Assembly (NCBI RefSeq): GCF_029239295.1
Contig: NZ_JAQZBC010000010.1
Span: 43,698 to 107,697 of the forward strand
Length of the DNA: 64,000 bases
Reading direction: 5' to 3'
Origin: Sphingomonas sp.
Lineage (GTDB): Bacteria > Pseudomonadota > Alphaproteobacteria > Sphingomonadales > Sphingomonadaceae
Shown here piece by piece: positions 1 to 8,621 of this stretch (within the stretch, counting starts at the first letter, position 1; every line of letters starts with the position of its first letter). The notes under the pieces are model-generated. The model saw only the letters and a list, made by a program, of their open reading frames with translations. It was not told where the DNA came from and did not search any database. The position numbers were made by a program, and so were the translations under genes.

Positions 1-78
1 TGCTGCGCGTTCGGTCGTGTCGGCGGGACACTTGGCAGCCGCCGCCAGTTTGAAGCGTCACATCAAGCGGAGAACAAT

Positions 79-1020
79 GTGGATCATTCACTGGAGCGGA
101 TCGTCCAGGACATCGCCGAGGAGATCACGGCAAAGGCGGTGAAGATCGAAGCGGCGGCGGATGCCAAGGAAGAGGGCAAGGCACCGGGCGATTTCGGCAT
201 GGCCGTGGTGACGATGGACGAAAAACTGGTCACCGGCGGGACAGCAACCACCCCCTTCCCCCTGCAGAGCATCGCCAAGGTTTTCGCCCTGGAACTGGCG
301 CTGTGCGCGCTGGGCGACGATGTGTTCAAGCGCGTCGGGCGCGAGCCGTCGGGCGACCCATTCAATTCGATCATCGATCTGGAGCGGACGTGCGGGATCC
401 CGCGCAATCCCTTCATCAATGCCGGCGCGCTCGCCATCGTCGATATGCTGGTTGAGGAGTTGGGCGACGACAAGCAGGCCAGCGCCGTTGTGGATTTCGT
501 GCGTCACCATGCCTGTATCGACGCGGTCGAGCTCAATCAGGACGTGCTGGATTCAGAGCATAAGGGCGGCGATCTGAACCGCGCGATGATGAGCTTCATG
601 CGGCATCACGGCAATCTGCACAGCGATCCGGACGAGGTGATGGAAGCCTATGTCAAGCAATGCGCGATCATGCTCGATTGCCGCGGCCTGGCGCGTACCG
701 GGCTGTTCCTGGCGCATACCCGGCGCAAACCGGACGATGAGGATGCCGATGCGGTGGCGGTGCGGATGCGCAAGCTGCTCGCGCTGATGATGACCTGCGG
801 CCATTATGACGGATCGGGCGATTTCGCGATGCGCGTCGGCCTGCCAGCCAAGAGCGGCGTCGGCGGCGGCATCCTAGCGGTGGCGCCGGAACAGGGCGCG
901 ATCGCGGTGTGGTCACCCAACCTCGACCAGAATGGCAATTCGATGCTGGGGGTTCGTGCGCTGGAGATGTTCGCCGACCGGACCGGCTGGTCGGTCTTCG
1001 GCCCGCCGCTTCACGGGTAA
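79..1020 (+). CDS. glsA: Glutaminase A
   Basis: Glutaminase of the serine-dependent beta-lactamase-like fold, hydrolysing L-glutamine to glutamate and ammonia in the cytoplasm. The 313-residue product matches the usual length (about 305-310). It carries the S-x-x-K catalytic pair (Ser64-Ile-Ala-Lys67) after FPLQ and the family block NPFINAGALAI near residue 112. The start is GTG at 79, chosen because GGAG lies six bases upstream. It is a single gene, convergent with the GH130 gene; the two share a strong stem-loop between their ends. Only 78 bases of upstream sequence are in the window. Confidence 0.95.
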   Translation: MDHSLERIVQDIAEEITAKAVKIEAAADAKEEGKAPGDFGMAVVTMDEKLVTGGTATTPFPLQSIAKVFALELALCALGDDVFKRVGREPSGDPFNSIIDLERTCGIPRNPFINAGALAIVDMLVEELGDDKQASAVVDFVRHHACIDAVELNQDVLDSEHKGGDLNRAMMSFMRHHGNLHSDPDEVMEAYVKQCAIMLDCRGLARTGLFLAHTRRKPDDEDADAVAVRMRKLLALMMTCGHYDGSGDFAMRVGLPAKSGVGGGILAVAPEQGAIAVWSPNLDQNGNSMLGVRALEMFADRTGWSVFGPPLHG

Positions 1021-1022
1021 GC

Positions 1023-1063
1023 GAAGATGGCGATCGCGCTAGCTGCGCGCGATCGCCGTCTTC
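1023..1063. terminator. Long stem-loop between convergent glsA and GH130 genes
   Basis: An inverted repeat with arms GGCGATCGCG (1029-1038) and CGCGATCGCC (1048-1057) is extended by GAAGA/TCTTC to about 16 pairs with one wobble. It sits between two convergent genes and overlaps the last codons of the GH130 gene. There is no clear T-run, so it may act as a bidirectional transcription barrier or an mRNA 3'-end protector. Its role is inferred from position only. Confidence 0.5.
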
Positions 1064-2160
1064 GGCACATGCGTGATGCGGCACGCCAGATCCGCCTCAC
1101 CACTGGCCACGATCCAGTGATCGCCTGCGTCGACGAGCCCGGTGGTGAACACGACATCGTCCAGATACATCAGATCCTTCAGCGGCTCGGTCAGCGCCGG
1201 GTTCGGCTCCAGCAGCGGCTGATGGTCGGTCGCGATCGTTCGCCAGGGCTCGTCACGATCGAGCAGGGTCCAATAGGTGCGATAGATCCCGACCACGCCC
1301 GATGGCTCCACGCCGTGCCACAAGGTCAGCCAGCCATCGTCGGTCGGCACCGGCTGCGCCCCGCCGCCCATTCGCGCCGTGGCGACGGTGGCAGCATGGG
1401 GACGGATGCCGGGGTGGTCGCTCGGCTTCCAATGCAGCGCATCCGGCGAGGACGCGAGGTTGATCGACGGCCCCGCGCGCCATTCGCTGTCGGGGGGATA
1501 GGCGAAATAGAGGTCGCCGAGGGGCCGCGTCTGCGCCCAGAATTTGTCGCCGATGCGGCCTTCGAAAATCAGCATGTCCTTGTTCTGGTGATCAAGGACG
1601 ATCCCCTCGAGCTGCCAGTGGCGCGCATCGTCGCTGGTGTAGAGCGTGGTGGAATGCCGCTCGGGACTGACCGAGCAGGTCGTCATCAGATAACGGCCGT
1701 CGACGCGGCTGATCCGCGCGTCCTCCACGCCGTAATTCTGGTAGCTCGCGCGCGGCGCGATCGCCTGATCATAGTGAACCGCCTCGACGCGGCGGCCGGC
1801 GGCATCCAACTCGACCGGCAGCAGCCAGGACAGCGACGTCAGCGCCATCACCTTCCACCCGCCGCCGCGCATCATGAACTTGCGTGGATCGGCGGTGTCG
1901 ACAAGCTGCAATGGCCAGTTGTCGAGGTGATAGCGCCCGTCGTCCCAGCGGATTGCGCGGACATGGCCGTCACGGATGGGGGTGCGCAGCGCTTCCGCCA
2001 CGCGCACCATCATCAGCAGGTTGCCGTTGGGCAGCCGGGTCATGCCGGGGTTAAAGGCCCCCAGCACATAGGTTTCCTCGTCGATATGCCCGGCCAGCGG
2101 CGAGCGCGACAGATCGACATCGTGCGGGGTGAAGACCAGGTGATCGAGCGGGAAGGTCAT
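1039..2160 (-). CDS. Glycoside hydrolase/phosphorylase family 130 protein
   Basis: A 373-residue five-bladed beta-propeller type enzyme of the GH130 family, whose members phosphorolyse or hydrolyse beta-1,2- or beta-1,4-mannosides. Family hallmarks visible are FNPGMTRLPNGNLLMMVRVAE at the N-terminus, GVEDARISRV (the usual EDPR block with Ala for Pro) near residue 143, the LWHGVE segment near 270 and YLDDVVFTTG near the end. The start overlaps the preceding SDR stop by four bases (ATGA), so the two are translationally coupled. No signal peptide is seen. The exact mannoside substrate cannot be told from sequence alone. Confidence 0.85.
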   Translation of the reverse strand: MTFPLDHLVFTPHDVDLSRSPLAGHIDEETYVLGAFNPGMTRLPNGNLLMMVRVAEALRTPIRDGHVRAIRWDDGRYHLDNWPLQLVDTADPRKFMMRGGGWKVMALTSLSWLLPVELDAAGRRVEAVHYDQAIAPRASYQNYGVEDARISRVDGRYLMTTCSVSPERHSTTLYTSDDARHWQLEGIVLDHQNKDMLIFEGRIGDKFWAQTRPLGDLYFAYPPDSEWRAGPSINLASSPDALHWKPSDHPGIRPHAATVATARMGGGAQPVPTDDGWLTLWHGVEPSGVVGIYRTYWTLLDRDEPWRTIATDHQPLLEPNPALTEPLKDLMYLDDVVFTTGLVDAGDHWIVASGEADLACRITHVPKTAIARS

Positions 2161-2930
2161 TCTTCGTCCTGCATGCGCGGGGAAATGGTGACTTGCTGAA
2201 CAACGGCGCGGCGCGGCTGGGTGAGCAGATAATGCACGCCTACCGCGATATCCTCGGCCCGCAGCATTTCCTCTTTGGCGATCCGCTCCGCCTGCTCCTC
2301 GGGCGTACCGGCCACCATGTCGCTGCCTGTCAGCCCCGGCTCGACCAGCGACACGCGCACGCCCTTCCGCCCAAGTTCGCGGCGTAGCGCGATGGCAAAG
2401 CCCTGGATGCCGTATTTGATCCCCGCATAGACGGTCGAACCTTTGCCGAGCACGTACGCGCTCATCGAGCCGATCAGGACGATATCGCCCCTGCCTTTCG
2501 CATCCTCGCCATGCGCGCCCATCGCCTTGGCGGCGGCCTGCGCCGACAGCAGATAAGCGGTGAAATTGCTGCCGATCGTATAGCGAAGCTCCGCCTCGCT
2601 CATGTCGGTCAGCCCCTCGGCGCCGCGCGCGGCATTGATCACCGCCACGTCGATCCCGCCGAGATAGTCTGACGCGGCCTTGAACAGGCGAGCGACATTG
2701 TCCTCTTCGGCGAGGTCGATGCTCATTCCGTCGCCCTCGCCCACTTCGCGGATTCGCTTCAGCGCATCGCTGAGATGGGTTTCGTCGCGGCCGCAGACGA
2801 ATACCTTGGCGCCCTCGCTGGCCAGCAGGACGGCGATCGCGCGGCCGATCCCGGTGGTGCCGCCAGTGACCAGAACGCGGCGTCCGGCGATGGGCGTGCT
2901 GGCGGTATGGGCATCAAACGTATCGACCAT
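2157..2930 (-). CDS. SDR family NAD(P)-dependent oxidoreductase
   Basis: Classical short-chain dehydrogenase of 257 residues. The Rossmann motif is VTGGTTGIG near residue 19, the NAA(R)G-type segment is INAARGAEG, and the catalytic part is GSMSAYVLG followed by YAGIKYG (Y-x-x-x-K). The ATG at 2930 is preferred over the longer frame because AGGAG lies just upstream on the minus strand. It is the middle gene of a three-gene minus-strand operon (alpha/beta hydrolase, SDR, GH130). Substrate unknown; association with a GH130 enzyme hints at sugar or sugar-derived chemistry, which is inference. Confidence 0.85.
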   Translation of the reverse strand: MVDTFDAHTASTPIAGRRVLVTGGTTGIGRAIAVLLASEGAKVFVCGRDETHLSDALKRIREVGEGDGMSIDLAEEDNVARLFKAASDYLGGIDVAVINAARGAEGLTDMSEAELRYTIGSNFTAYLLSAQAAAKAMGAHGEDAKGRGDIVLIGSMSAYVLGKGSTVYAGIKYGIQGFAIALRRELGRKGVRVSLVEPGLTGSDMVAGTPEEQAERIAKEEMLRAEDIAVGVHYLLTQPRRAVVQQVTISPRMQDEE

Positions 2931-2964
2931 GAAAGCTCCTGTTCGCGGGAGCAATCTCGACGTT

Positions 2965-3840
2965 TCAGGCGCTTGCGGGTTCCACGGCCGCCCGCGCAAG
3001 CCACCGGTCAATCGCCCCCTGCACGGCCGGTTCGATAAGCAGCGGCGCATGGCCGACGCCGGGCACCGTCACCAGTTCGGCATATGGCAGGCTGGCGACC
3101 ATCCGCTCAGCGACGCTTGCGCTGAGCACGTCCGATCGGCCGCCGCGCACGATCAGCACCGGTACCGACGCGAGCGCGTGGAGCGCGCCCCACATGTCTG
3201 GACCTGCCTCGTTGCCCGGCACGCGAAATGGCTCGGCAATGCGCAGATCGTAATCGAGCACGATACGGCCATTGCTGGTCAGCCGGTACAAGCGCTTGGC
3301 CATCGCCAGCCAATCCTCGATCCCGAAATCGGGGTAGGCATCGGCATTGGCCTCGCGGGTCGCACGGGCGGCATGCATCCAGGTGGGCCATGTGCTGGAC
3401 CGGCCGACATAGCCGCGAATGCGCGCCAGCCCGGCCGGCTCAATCTCCGGCCCTACATCATTGAGCAGGGCGCCGGCGATACGACCGGGCACCAGCCCGG
3501 CGAGCAGCATGGTCACGATCCCGCCGAGCGCCGTGCCGACGGCAATGAAGCGATCGATCCGGTGCTCCGACAGAAACGCCGCGACATCATGGGCGTAGGT
3601 CATCGGCACGTAGCTCATCGGATCCTTGGCATGGGCGCTCTCGCCCCGGCCGCGCAGATCCAGCGCGAAGACTCGCCGCTCGCCCGCTATCCGCCGTGCG
3701 AGCGCATCATAATCGCGCGCGTTGCGCGTCAGCCCCGGCAGGCAGACGACCGGCAGTGCATCCTCGTCGCCCGGATAGTCGCGAGCGTGGAGCCGCAATC
3801 CATCGTTCGACCACCAAAATATGTCCTGCCAGGCGGCCAT
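2965..3840 (-). CDS. Alpha/beta fold hydrolase
   Basis: A 291-residue alpha/beta hydrolase with the oxyanion HG-like block LPVVCLPGLTRNARDY near residue 30, DLRGRGESAH near 60 and a late VPGVGHAPLL carrying the catalytic His. At the nucleophile elbow the sequence reads VGTALGGI, so the usual Ser of G-x-S-x-G is replaced by Thr or Ala. This resembles several annotated hydrolases but leaves the nucleophile uncertain. The ATG at 3840 has AAAGGTG upstream. It leads the minus-strand operon with the SDR and is divergent from selO, with only 37 bases between them. Confidence 0.8.
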   Translation of the reverse strand: MAAWQDIFWWSNDGLRLHARDYPGDEDALPVVCLPGLTRNARDYDALARRIAGERRVFALDLRGRGESAHAKDPMSYVPMTYAHDVAAFLSEHRIDRFIAVGTALGGIVTMLLAGLVPGRIAGALLNDVGPEIEPAGLARIRGYVGRSSTWPTWMHAARATREANADAYPDFGIEDWLAMAKRLYRLTSNGRIVLDYDLRIAEPFRVPGNEAGPDMWGALHALASVPVLIVRGGRSDVLSASVAERMVASLPYAELVTVPGVGHAPLLIEPAVQGAIDRWLARAAVEPASA

Positions 3841-3877
3841 CCTTGCACCTTTCGTCGCGCGGGCCCCATATCCACGC

Positions 3878-5236
3878 ATGCCTTCGCACCCGCAAGCTTA
3901 TCAGCCAGAGACCCTGCTCCTGTCACTCGGCGACGCCTTCTACGATCCGGTGGAGGCCGCCGATTTCCCGCAGACCATCCTGCGTTTCCGCAACGATCGC
4001 GCGGCAGCCGAGGTCGGCCTCGACACGCTCGACGACGGGGAATGGCTGGCGCATTTTGGCCGTTTCCAGCCGCTTTCGGCCTCACTGCCACAGCCACTCG
4101 CGCTGCGGTATCATGGCCATCAGTTTCGCGTGTACAATCCCGATCTGGGCGACGGGCGCGGCTTCACCTTTGCCCAGCTTCGCGACCAGAATGGCCGGCT
4201 GATGGACCTGGGCACCAAGGGATCGGGCCAGACGCCATGGAGCCGCGCGGGCGACGGGCGGCTGACGCTGAAGGGCGGGATGCGCGAAGTGCTGGCGACC
4301 GAGATGCTGGAGGCGCTGGGCGTGCGCACGTCGCGAACCTTTTCGCTGATCGAGACGGGCGAGGCGCTGGAACGCAACGACGAACCCTCCCCCACCCGCG
4401 CCGCGGTGCTGGTGCGGCTGAGCCATGGCCATGCCCGCATCGGATCGTTCCAGCGGCTCGCCTATGAGCGCGACGAGGAATCGATGCGCCGGCTCGTGCG
4501 CTATGTCCTGACCAATTTGTATGGCGAGGACAGCGACGATCCGGTCCGTCTGCTGAACCTGGTAGTGGACGGCACGGCGCGACTGGCCGCGAGCTATATG
4601 GCGGCAGGCTTCGTCCATGGCGTGCTGAATTCGGACAATATTAACGTCACCGCCGAAAGCTTTGACTATGGTCCGTGGCGGTTCGCGCCGACGTGGGAGC
4701 CGGGCTTCACCGCGGCCTATTTCGACCACGCGGGCCTGTACGCATTTGGCCGGCAGCCCGAGGCAATCCACTGGGACGTGATGCAATTGGCCGCGTCGCT
4801 GCGGCTGCTGAGCGAAGCGGAGCCGCTGATTGCCGCGCTGGACCGGTTCGCCCCGGCCTACCAGCATGCGGTGGTCGACGCCTTCCTCTGGCGGATGGGC
4901 CGCCGCGCCTCCGGCGACGAGGCCGATCGCGCGCTGGTACAGGCGACGGAGCGAGCGCTGCGCGAAACCGCCACCGGGATCGACCAGTTCTTCTTCGATG
5001 CCTTCGCCCAGCCGCTGCCGCCCGGCTATGGCGCGCCATGGGATGAGGTTCGCGCGCTGCTGGACGCAGCGCCGTTGCGCGCCGAGCGCACGCATCCTTA
5101 TTGGCAGGGCCAACCGTGTTCGATGCTGATCGAGGAAGTGGAAGCGATCTGGCAGCCGATTGCCGAGCGCGACGACTGGGCGACGTTCCATGCCAAGGTC
5201 GACGCGATCCGCACCATGGGCGAGGCGCTTCGCTGA
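3878..5236 (+). CDS. selO: Protein adenylyltransferase SelO
   Basis: Pseudokinase-fold AMPylase of the SelO/YdiU family, which transfers AMP from ATP to Ser, Thr or Tyr of redox-linked proteins. The 452-residue product shows YHGHQFRVYNPDLGDGRG, LGTKGSGQTPWSRAGDGR and LKGGMREVLATEMLEALG, then the active-site stretch VHGVLNSDNINV and DYGPWRF. Length is slightly below the E. coli form (about 478) but no block is missing. The ATG at 3878 gives the normal family start. It is divergent from the hydrolase gene, with the aldehyde dehydrogenase next downstream. Confidence 0.92.
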   Translation: MPSHPQAYQPETLLLSLGDAFYDPVEAADFPQTILRFRNDRAAAEVGLDTLDDGEWLAHFGRFQPLSASLPQPLALRYHGHQFRVYNPDLGDGRGFTFAQLRDQNGRLMDLGTKGSGQTPWSRAGDGRLTLKGGMREVLATEMLEALGVRTSRTFSLIETGEALERNDEPSPTRAAVLVRLSHGHARIGSFQRLAYERDEESMRRLVRYVLTNLYGEDSDDPVRLLNLVVDGTARLAASYMAAGFVHGVLNSDNINVTAESFDYGPWRFAPTWEPGFTAAYFDHAGLYAFGRQPEAIHWDVMQLAASLRLLSEAEPLIAALDRFAPAYQHAVVDAFLWRMGRRASGDEADRALVQATERALRETATGIDQFFFDAFAQPLPPGYGAPWDEVRALLDAAPLRAERTHPYWQGQPCSMLIEEVEAIWQPIAERDDWATFHAKVDAIRTMGEALR

Positions 5237-5271
5237 CCTTGTGACACCGACCGTTCCTATCCTAAAGCAAG

Positions 5272-5284
5272 TTACGTGACGTAA
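5272..5284. promoter_or_regulatory. Perfect 13-bp palindrome before the AstD-type gene
   Basis: TTACGTGACGTAA is a perfect inverted repeat (TTACGT-G-ACGTAA) ending 11 bases before the GTG start of the aldehyde dehydrogenase. A regulator bound here would block initiation. The symmetry is directly visible. The regulator is not identifiable from the window, and no candidate regulator gene is adjacent. Confidence 0.5.
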
Positions 5285-5295
5285 AAGGGCCATCC

Positions 5296-6705
5296 GTGAA
5301 CGAGATCATCTCCTTCGAACCAGCGACCGGCGCCGAATTGTGGCGCGGCCAGGTGGGAGACGTCGACGCAGAAGTCGCGGCGGCGCGATCGGGCTGGGCA
5401 ACCTGGGCCGCGCGCCCGCTGACGTTCCGGATCGAGACGCTGCGCCGCTTCGCCAATGTGGTGCGATCGCGGCATGAGGCGTTTGCCGATGTGATCGCGC
5501 GCGAAACCGGCAAGCCGCTGTGGGAGGCGCGTAGCGAAGTCGACACCGTCATGGCCAAGGTGGACATTTCGGTGTCCGCTTATGCCGATCGCACCGCGCA
5601 GCGCCGGCTGGACGCGCCGATGGGATCGCGCATGGCGGTGCGCCACAAGCCGCATGGCGTGCTGGCGGTACTGGGGCCGTATAATTTCCCGGCGCATCTG
5701 CCCAACGGCCACATCGTCCCGGCGCTGATCGCCGGCAATGCGGTGGTGTTCAAGCCATCGGAAAAGGCGCCCGCATCGGGCGCGTTCCTGGTCGACTGCT
5801 ATCGCGCGGCAGGCGTGCCGGAGGATTGCATCCGGCTGGTGATCGGCGGCCCTGACGAGGGCCGCACGCTGGCCGGGCACGAGGGGATCGATGGCCTGCT
5901 GTTCACCGGATCGGCGCGCACCGGCCTGGCGCTGAACCGCGCCTTTGCCGAGAAGCCGGAAAAGATCCTGGCGCTGGAAATGGGCGGCAACAACCCCATC
6001 GTCGTGTGGGACACGCCGGACCTGTATGCCGCGTCAATCATCATCATCCAGTCCGCGTTCACCACGGCGGGGCAGCGGTGCACCGCGGCGCGCCGGCTGA
6101 TCGTCGACCAGAAGCTGTTCGATCCGCTGATGGAACAGCTGGAGCGGCTGATCGCGCGGCTGATCGTGGGCGCGCCGCATGATGATCCGGCGCCGTACAT
6201 GGGCCCGGTGATCGACAATGAGGCGGCCGACCAGCTGACGGAAAGCTTCCTGGCGCTGCTGATGCGCGGCGGTCGGCCGATCCGCCACCTGCAGAGGTCG
6301 GAGCCCGATCGCCCGTTCCTGCTACCCGGCATCATCGACATGACCGAGGCGGGCGAGCGGCCGGACATGGAATTGTTCGGACCAATCCTTCAGGTCGTAC
6401 GCACCGAGACCTTCGACCAGGCGATCGCGGAGGCGAACAACACCCGTTACGGCCTGTCGGCGTCGCTGATCAGCCAGACGCCCAGCCTGTACGATCGTTT
6501 CTGGTCGGGCGCGCGCGCTGGCATCGTCAACTGGAACCGGCCCACCAACGGTGCCTCATCATCGGCGCCCTTCGGCGGCATCGGATGGTCGGGCAACCAC
6601 CGCCCCAGCGCTTATTATGCCGCCGATTATTGTGCCTATCCGGTCGTCTCGAACGAGGCGGATGCAGCGCGCGCATCGATCGGCATCGGGCTGCGCGACG
6701 GATAG
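5296..6705 (+). CDS. astD: Succinylglutamate-semialdehyde dehydrogenase (AstD type)
   Basis: NAD-dependent aldehyde dehydrogenase of 469 residues that would oxidise N-succinylglutamate 5-semialdehyde to N-succinylglutamate, the fourth step of the arginine succinyltransferase pathway. The catalytic residues are visible: Asn130 in GPYNFPAHLPNGH, Glu228 in LEMGGNNP and Cys262 in GQRCTAARR. The FPAHLPNGHIVPALIAGN block is characteristic of AstD. GTG start with AAGGG upstream. The other ast genes are not in the window, so the gene stands alone; a related semialdehyde substrate is possible. A palindrome sits in its leader. Confidence 0.85.
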   Translation: MNEIISFEPATGAELWRGQVGDVDAEVAAARSGWATWAARPLTFRIETLRRFANVVRSRHEAFADVIARETGKPLWEARSEVDTVMAKVDISVSAYADRTAQRRLDAPMGSRMAVRHKPHGVLAVLGPYNFPAHLPNGHIVPALIAGNAVVFKPSEKAPASGAFLVDCYRAAGVPEDCIRLVIGGPDEGRTLAGHEGIDGLLFTGSARTGLALNRAFAEKPEKILALEMGGNNPIVVWDTPDLYAASIIIIQSAFTTAGQRCTAARRLIVDQKLFDPLMEQLERLIARLIVGAPHDDPAPYMGPVIDNEAADQLTESFLALLMRGGRPIRHLQRSEPDRPFLLPGIIDMTEAGERPDMELFGPILQVVRTETFDQAIAEANNTRYGLSASLISQTPSLYDRFWSGARAGIVNWNRPTNGASSSAPFGGIGWSGNHRPSAYYAADYCAYPVVSNEADAARASIGIGLRDG

Positions 6706-6744
6706 CGACGCGCAACCGGACGGCTGATCGGCCGTTCAGCACGG

Positions 6745-7401
6745 ATGCGAAACCTTTCCCCGGCGTTGATCCTTGCCGTCGCGCTCGCCGCCTGCTCGTC
6801 CGAACCCGACAGCCCCAATGCGACCGCCACGATCGACGTGCCGCCCGCCACGACGAACACCGCCGCGACGCCGGTCGCCCCCCCGTCTCCCGCGAGCAGC
6901 CCGACTCCGCTGGCCAGTCCCACCGCCGCAGCATCGCCCGATACGCCCCCCACCCAAGCGCCGCCGCCGGGCAAGACGCTGGCACTGGAGGGGCTTGGCG
7001 CACTGCGCATCGGCCAGGCTGTCCCGCGCGGCAGCGGCTGGGCGGAACGCGGCGCTCAGATCGACGAGGGCTGCCGTACCGTCAGCTCGCCCGCCTATCC
7101 CGGCGTCTATGCGATCGTTACCGATGGCAAGGTGCGTCGCATCACCGTGGGCCAGCGGTCGGACGTGAAGCTGGTCGAAGGCGTCGGCGTCGGATCGCCC
7201 GAACGTGCGGTGCGCGAGTGGTTCGGCGGCTTCCGCGCAGAACCGCATAAATATGAGGACCGTCCGGCCAAATATCTGACCGCGCCCAATGCGGCGAGCG
7301 GCGGACCGGCGCTTCGTTTCGAAATCGGTCAGGACGGCAAGGTCAGCCTGATCCATGTCGGCACCATGCCGGTGCTCGGCTATGTCGAAGGATGCGCCTG
7401 A
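6745..7401 (+). CDS. Hypothetical lipoprotein
   Basis: A 218-residue protein with a lipoprotein signal: short basic N-terminus, hydrophobic core and lipobox AVALAAC, giving Cys16 as the likely acylated residue. A Pro/Thr/Ala-rich linker (roughly residues 17-75) follows, then a C-terminal domain that starts GLGALRIGQAVPRG. It contains two conserved-looking cysteines (GCRTVSS and the terminal EGCA) that could form a disulfide in the periplasm. No family is recognised. The domain resembles small outer-membrane-anchored proteins of sphingomonads, but function is unknown. Confidence 0.75.
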   Translation: MRNLSPALILAVALAACSSEPDSPNATATIDVPPATTNTAATPVAPPSPASSPTPLASPTAAASPDTPPTQAPPPGKTLALEGLGALRIGQAVPRGSGWAERGAQIDEGCRTVSSPAYPGVYAIVTDGKVRRITVGQRSDVKLVEGVGVGSPERAVREWFGGFRAEPHKYEDRPAKYLTAPNAASGGPALRFEIGQDGKVSLIHVGTMPVLGYVEGCA

Positions 7402-7494
7402 CACTACCGATCGGGTCGGGAATAGCTGACCTACGGCATCGCCAAGGATCGCTCGGTTGCTGCCCTGCCGCCGCAGCGCCATGTTCACGTTACG

Positions 7495-8286
7495 ATGGCG
7501 AGCCTTCTTGATCCTGATGCACGCGGACGCGTGATCCTTGTCGGTGCCGGCCCGGGCGATCCGGGCCTGTTGACCGTACGCGCCGTGGAGGCGCTGAAAG
7601 CCGCGGACGTGGTGGTGCACGACGGGTTGATCGACCCGCGCGTGCTCGACATCGCGCCGGCGACCGCCCACCGCATCTCGGTGGCGAAGCGGCGCGCGCG
7701 CCACACCCTGCCACAGGAGGCGATCAATGCGCTGATCGTGGCGCATGTGCGCGCGGGCAGCCAGGTCGTCCGGCTGAAGGGCGGCGACCCCTTCATCTTT
7801 GGCCGGGGCGGCGAGGAAGTGGAGGCGGTGCGCGCCGCCGGCCTCCCGGTCGAAGTGATCCCGGGCGTGTCGGCAGCGCTGGGCTGCGCCGCCGAGGCGA
7901 TGCTGCCGCTGACGCATCGCGACCATTCCAGCGCGGTCAGCTTCGTTGCGGGCCAGTGCAAGGGGCTGACCGAGCAGGACTGGTCGGGTCTCGCCGGCCA
8001 GGGACGCACGCTGGTGATCTACATGGGTGTGGCGACCGCGGATGCGATCGCGGACAAATTGATCGCCGATGGCGTGGCGCCCGACATGCCTGTCGCGGTG
8101 CTGGAAAAGGGCACCTGCCCCGGCCACCGCGCGCTGAAGACACTGCTGGCGGATCTGGGCGCGATGGTGACCCGCGAGAAGGTGGCCAGCCCGGCGATCA
8201 TCGTCGTCGGCGAAGTGGTCGAATTGTCGGATGCGGAGGACAAATTGGTATCCTGGGCACGTGCTGCGGAGAGCATGAACGGATGA
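7495..8286 (+). CDS. cobA: Uroporphyrinogen-III C-methyltransferase (SUMT)
   Basis: SAM-dependent methylase making precorrin-2 from uroporphyrinogen III, the entry to siroheme. The 263-residue product has the SUMT signatures VGAGPGDPGLLTVRA near residue 15, VVHDGLIDP and RLKGGDPFIFGRGGEE near 95, and PGVSAALGC. It lacks the CysG oxidase/chelatase half. It heads a five-gene run with DUF2849, cysI, DUF934 and cysH, and overlaps the next gene by ATGA. This fits supply of siroheme to the sulfite reductase two genes downstream. Confidence 0.92.
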   Translation: MASLLDPDARGRVILVGAGPGDPGLLTVRAVEALKAADVVVHDGLIDPRVLDIAPATAHRISVAKRRARHTLPQEAINALIVAHVRAGSQVVRLKGGDPFIFGRGGEEVEAVRAAGLPVEVIPGVSAALGCAAEAMLPLTHRDHSSAVSFVAGQCKGLTEQDWSGLAGQGRTLVIYMGVATADAIADKLIADGVAPDMPVAVLEKGTCPGHRALKTLLADLGAMVTREKVASPAIIVVGEVVELSDAEDKLVSWARAAESMNG

Positions 8287-8579
8287 AATTGCTGACGGGA
8301 AATGATCTGGTGACCGGCGACGTCACATGGTGGACCGGCGAAGGCTGGTCGCGCCATGTAGAGGATGCCGTCGACGTTGGCGATCGCGGCGAAGCGATCG
8401 CCAAGGCGGAGGAAGGCGCCCGCCGGGTCAACGTGCCCTATGTGATCGATGCAGTGGCGACGCCGGAGGGGCCGCGACCCGCGCACATCAAGGATCGTAT
8501 CCGCGCGCTCGGCCCGACCGTTCGGCCCGACCTGACGCTGAAGCCGGCTGATCCCGATGCGGGCAGCTGGGTAATTTGA
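8283..8579 (+). CDS. DUF2849 domain protein of the sulfate assimilation operon
   Basis: A 98-residue cytoplasmic protein starting MKLLTGNDLVTGDVTWW, matching the DUF2849 family that accompanies sulfite reductase genes in alphaproteobacteria. The start overlaps the cobA stop (ATGA), so it is translationally coupled. The function is not established; genetic linkage implies a role in sulfite reductase assembly, siroheme handling or electron delivery. No transmembrane segment, cysteine cluster or signal peptide is visible. Confidence 0.82.
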   Translation: MKLLTGNDLVTGDVTWWTGEGWSRHVEDAVDVGDRGEAIAKAEEGARRVNVPYVIDAVATPEGPRPAHIKDRIRALGPTVRPDLTLKPADPDAGSWVI

Positions 8580-8621
8580 CCCGCGATCCCGCCCGATTGG
8601 GGCGGGGACCAGGAAGACACG

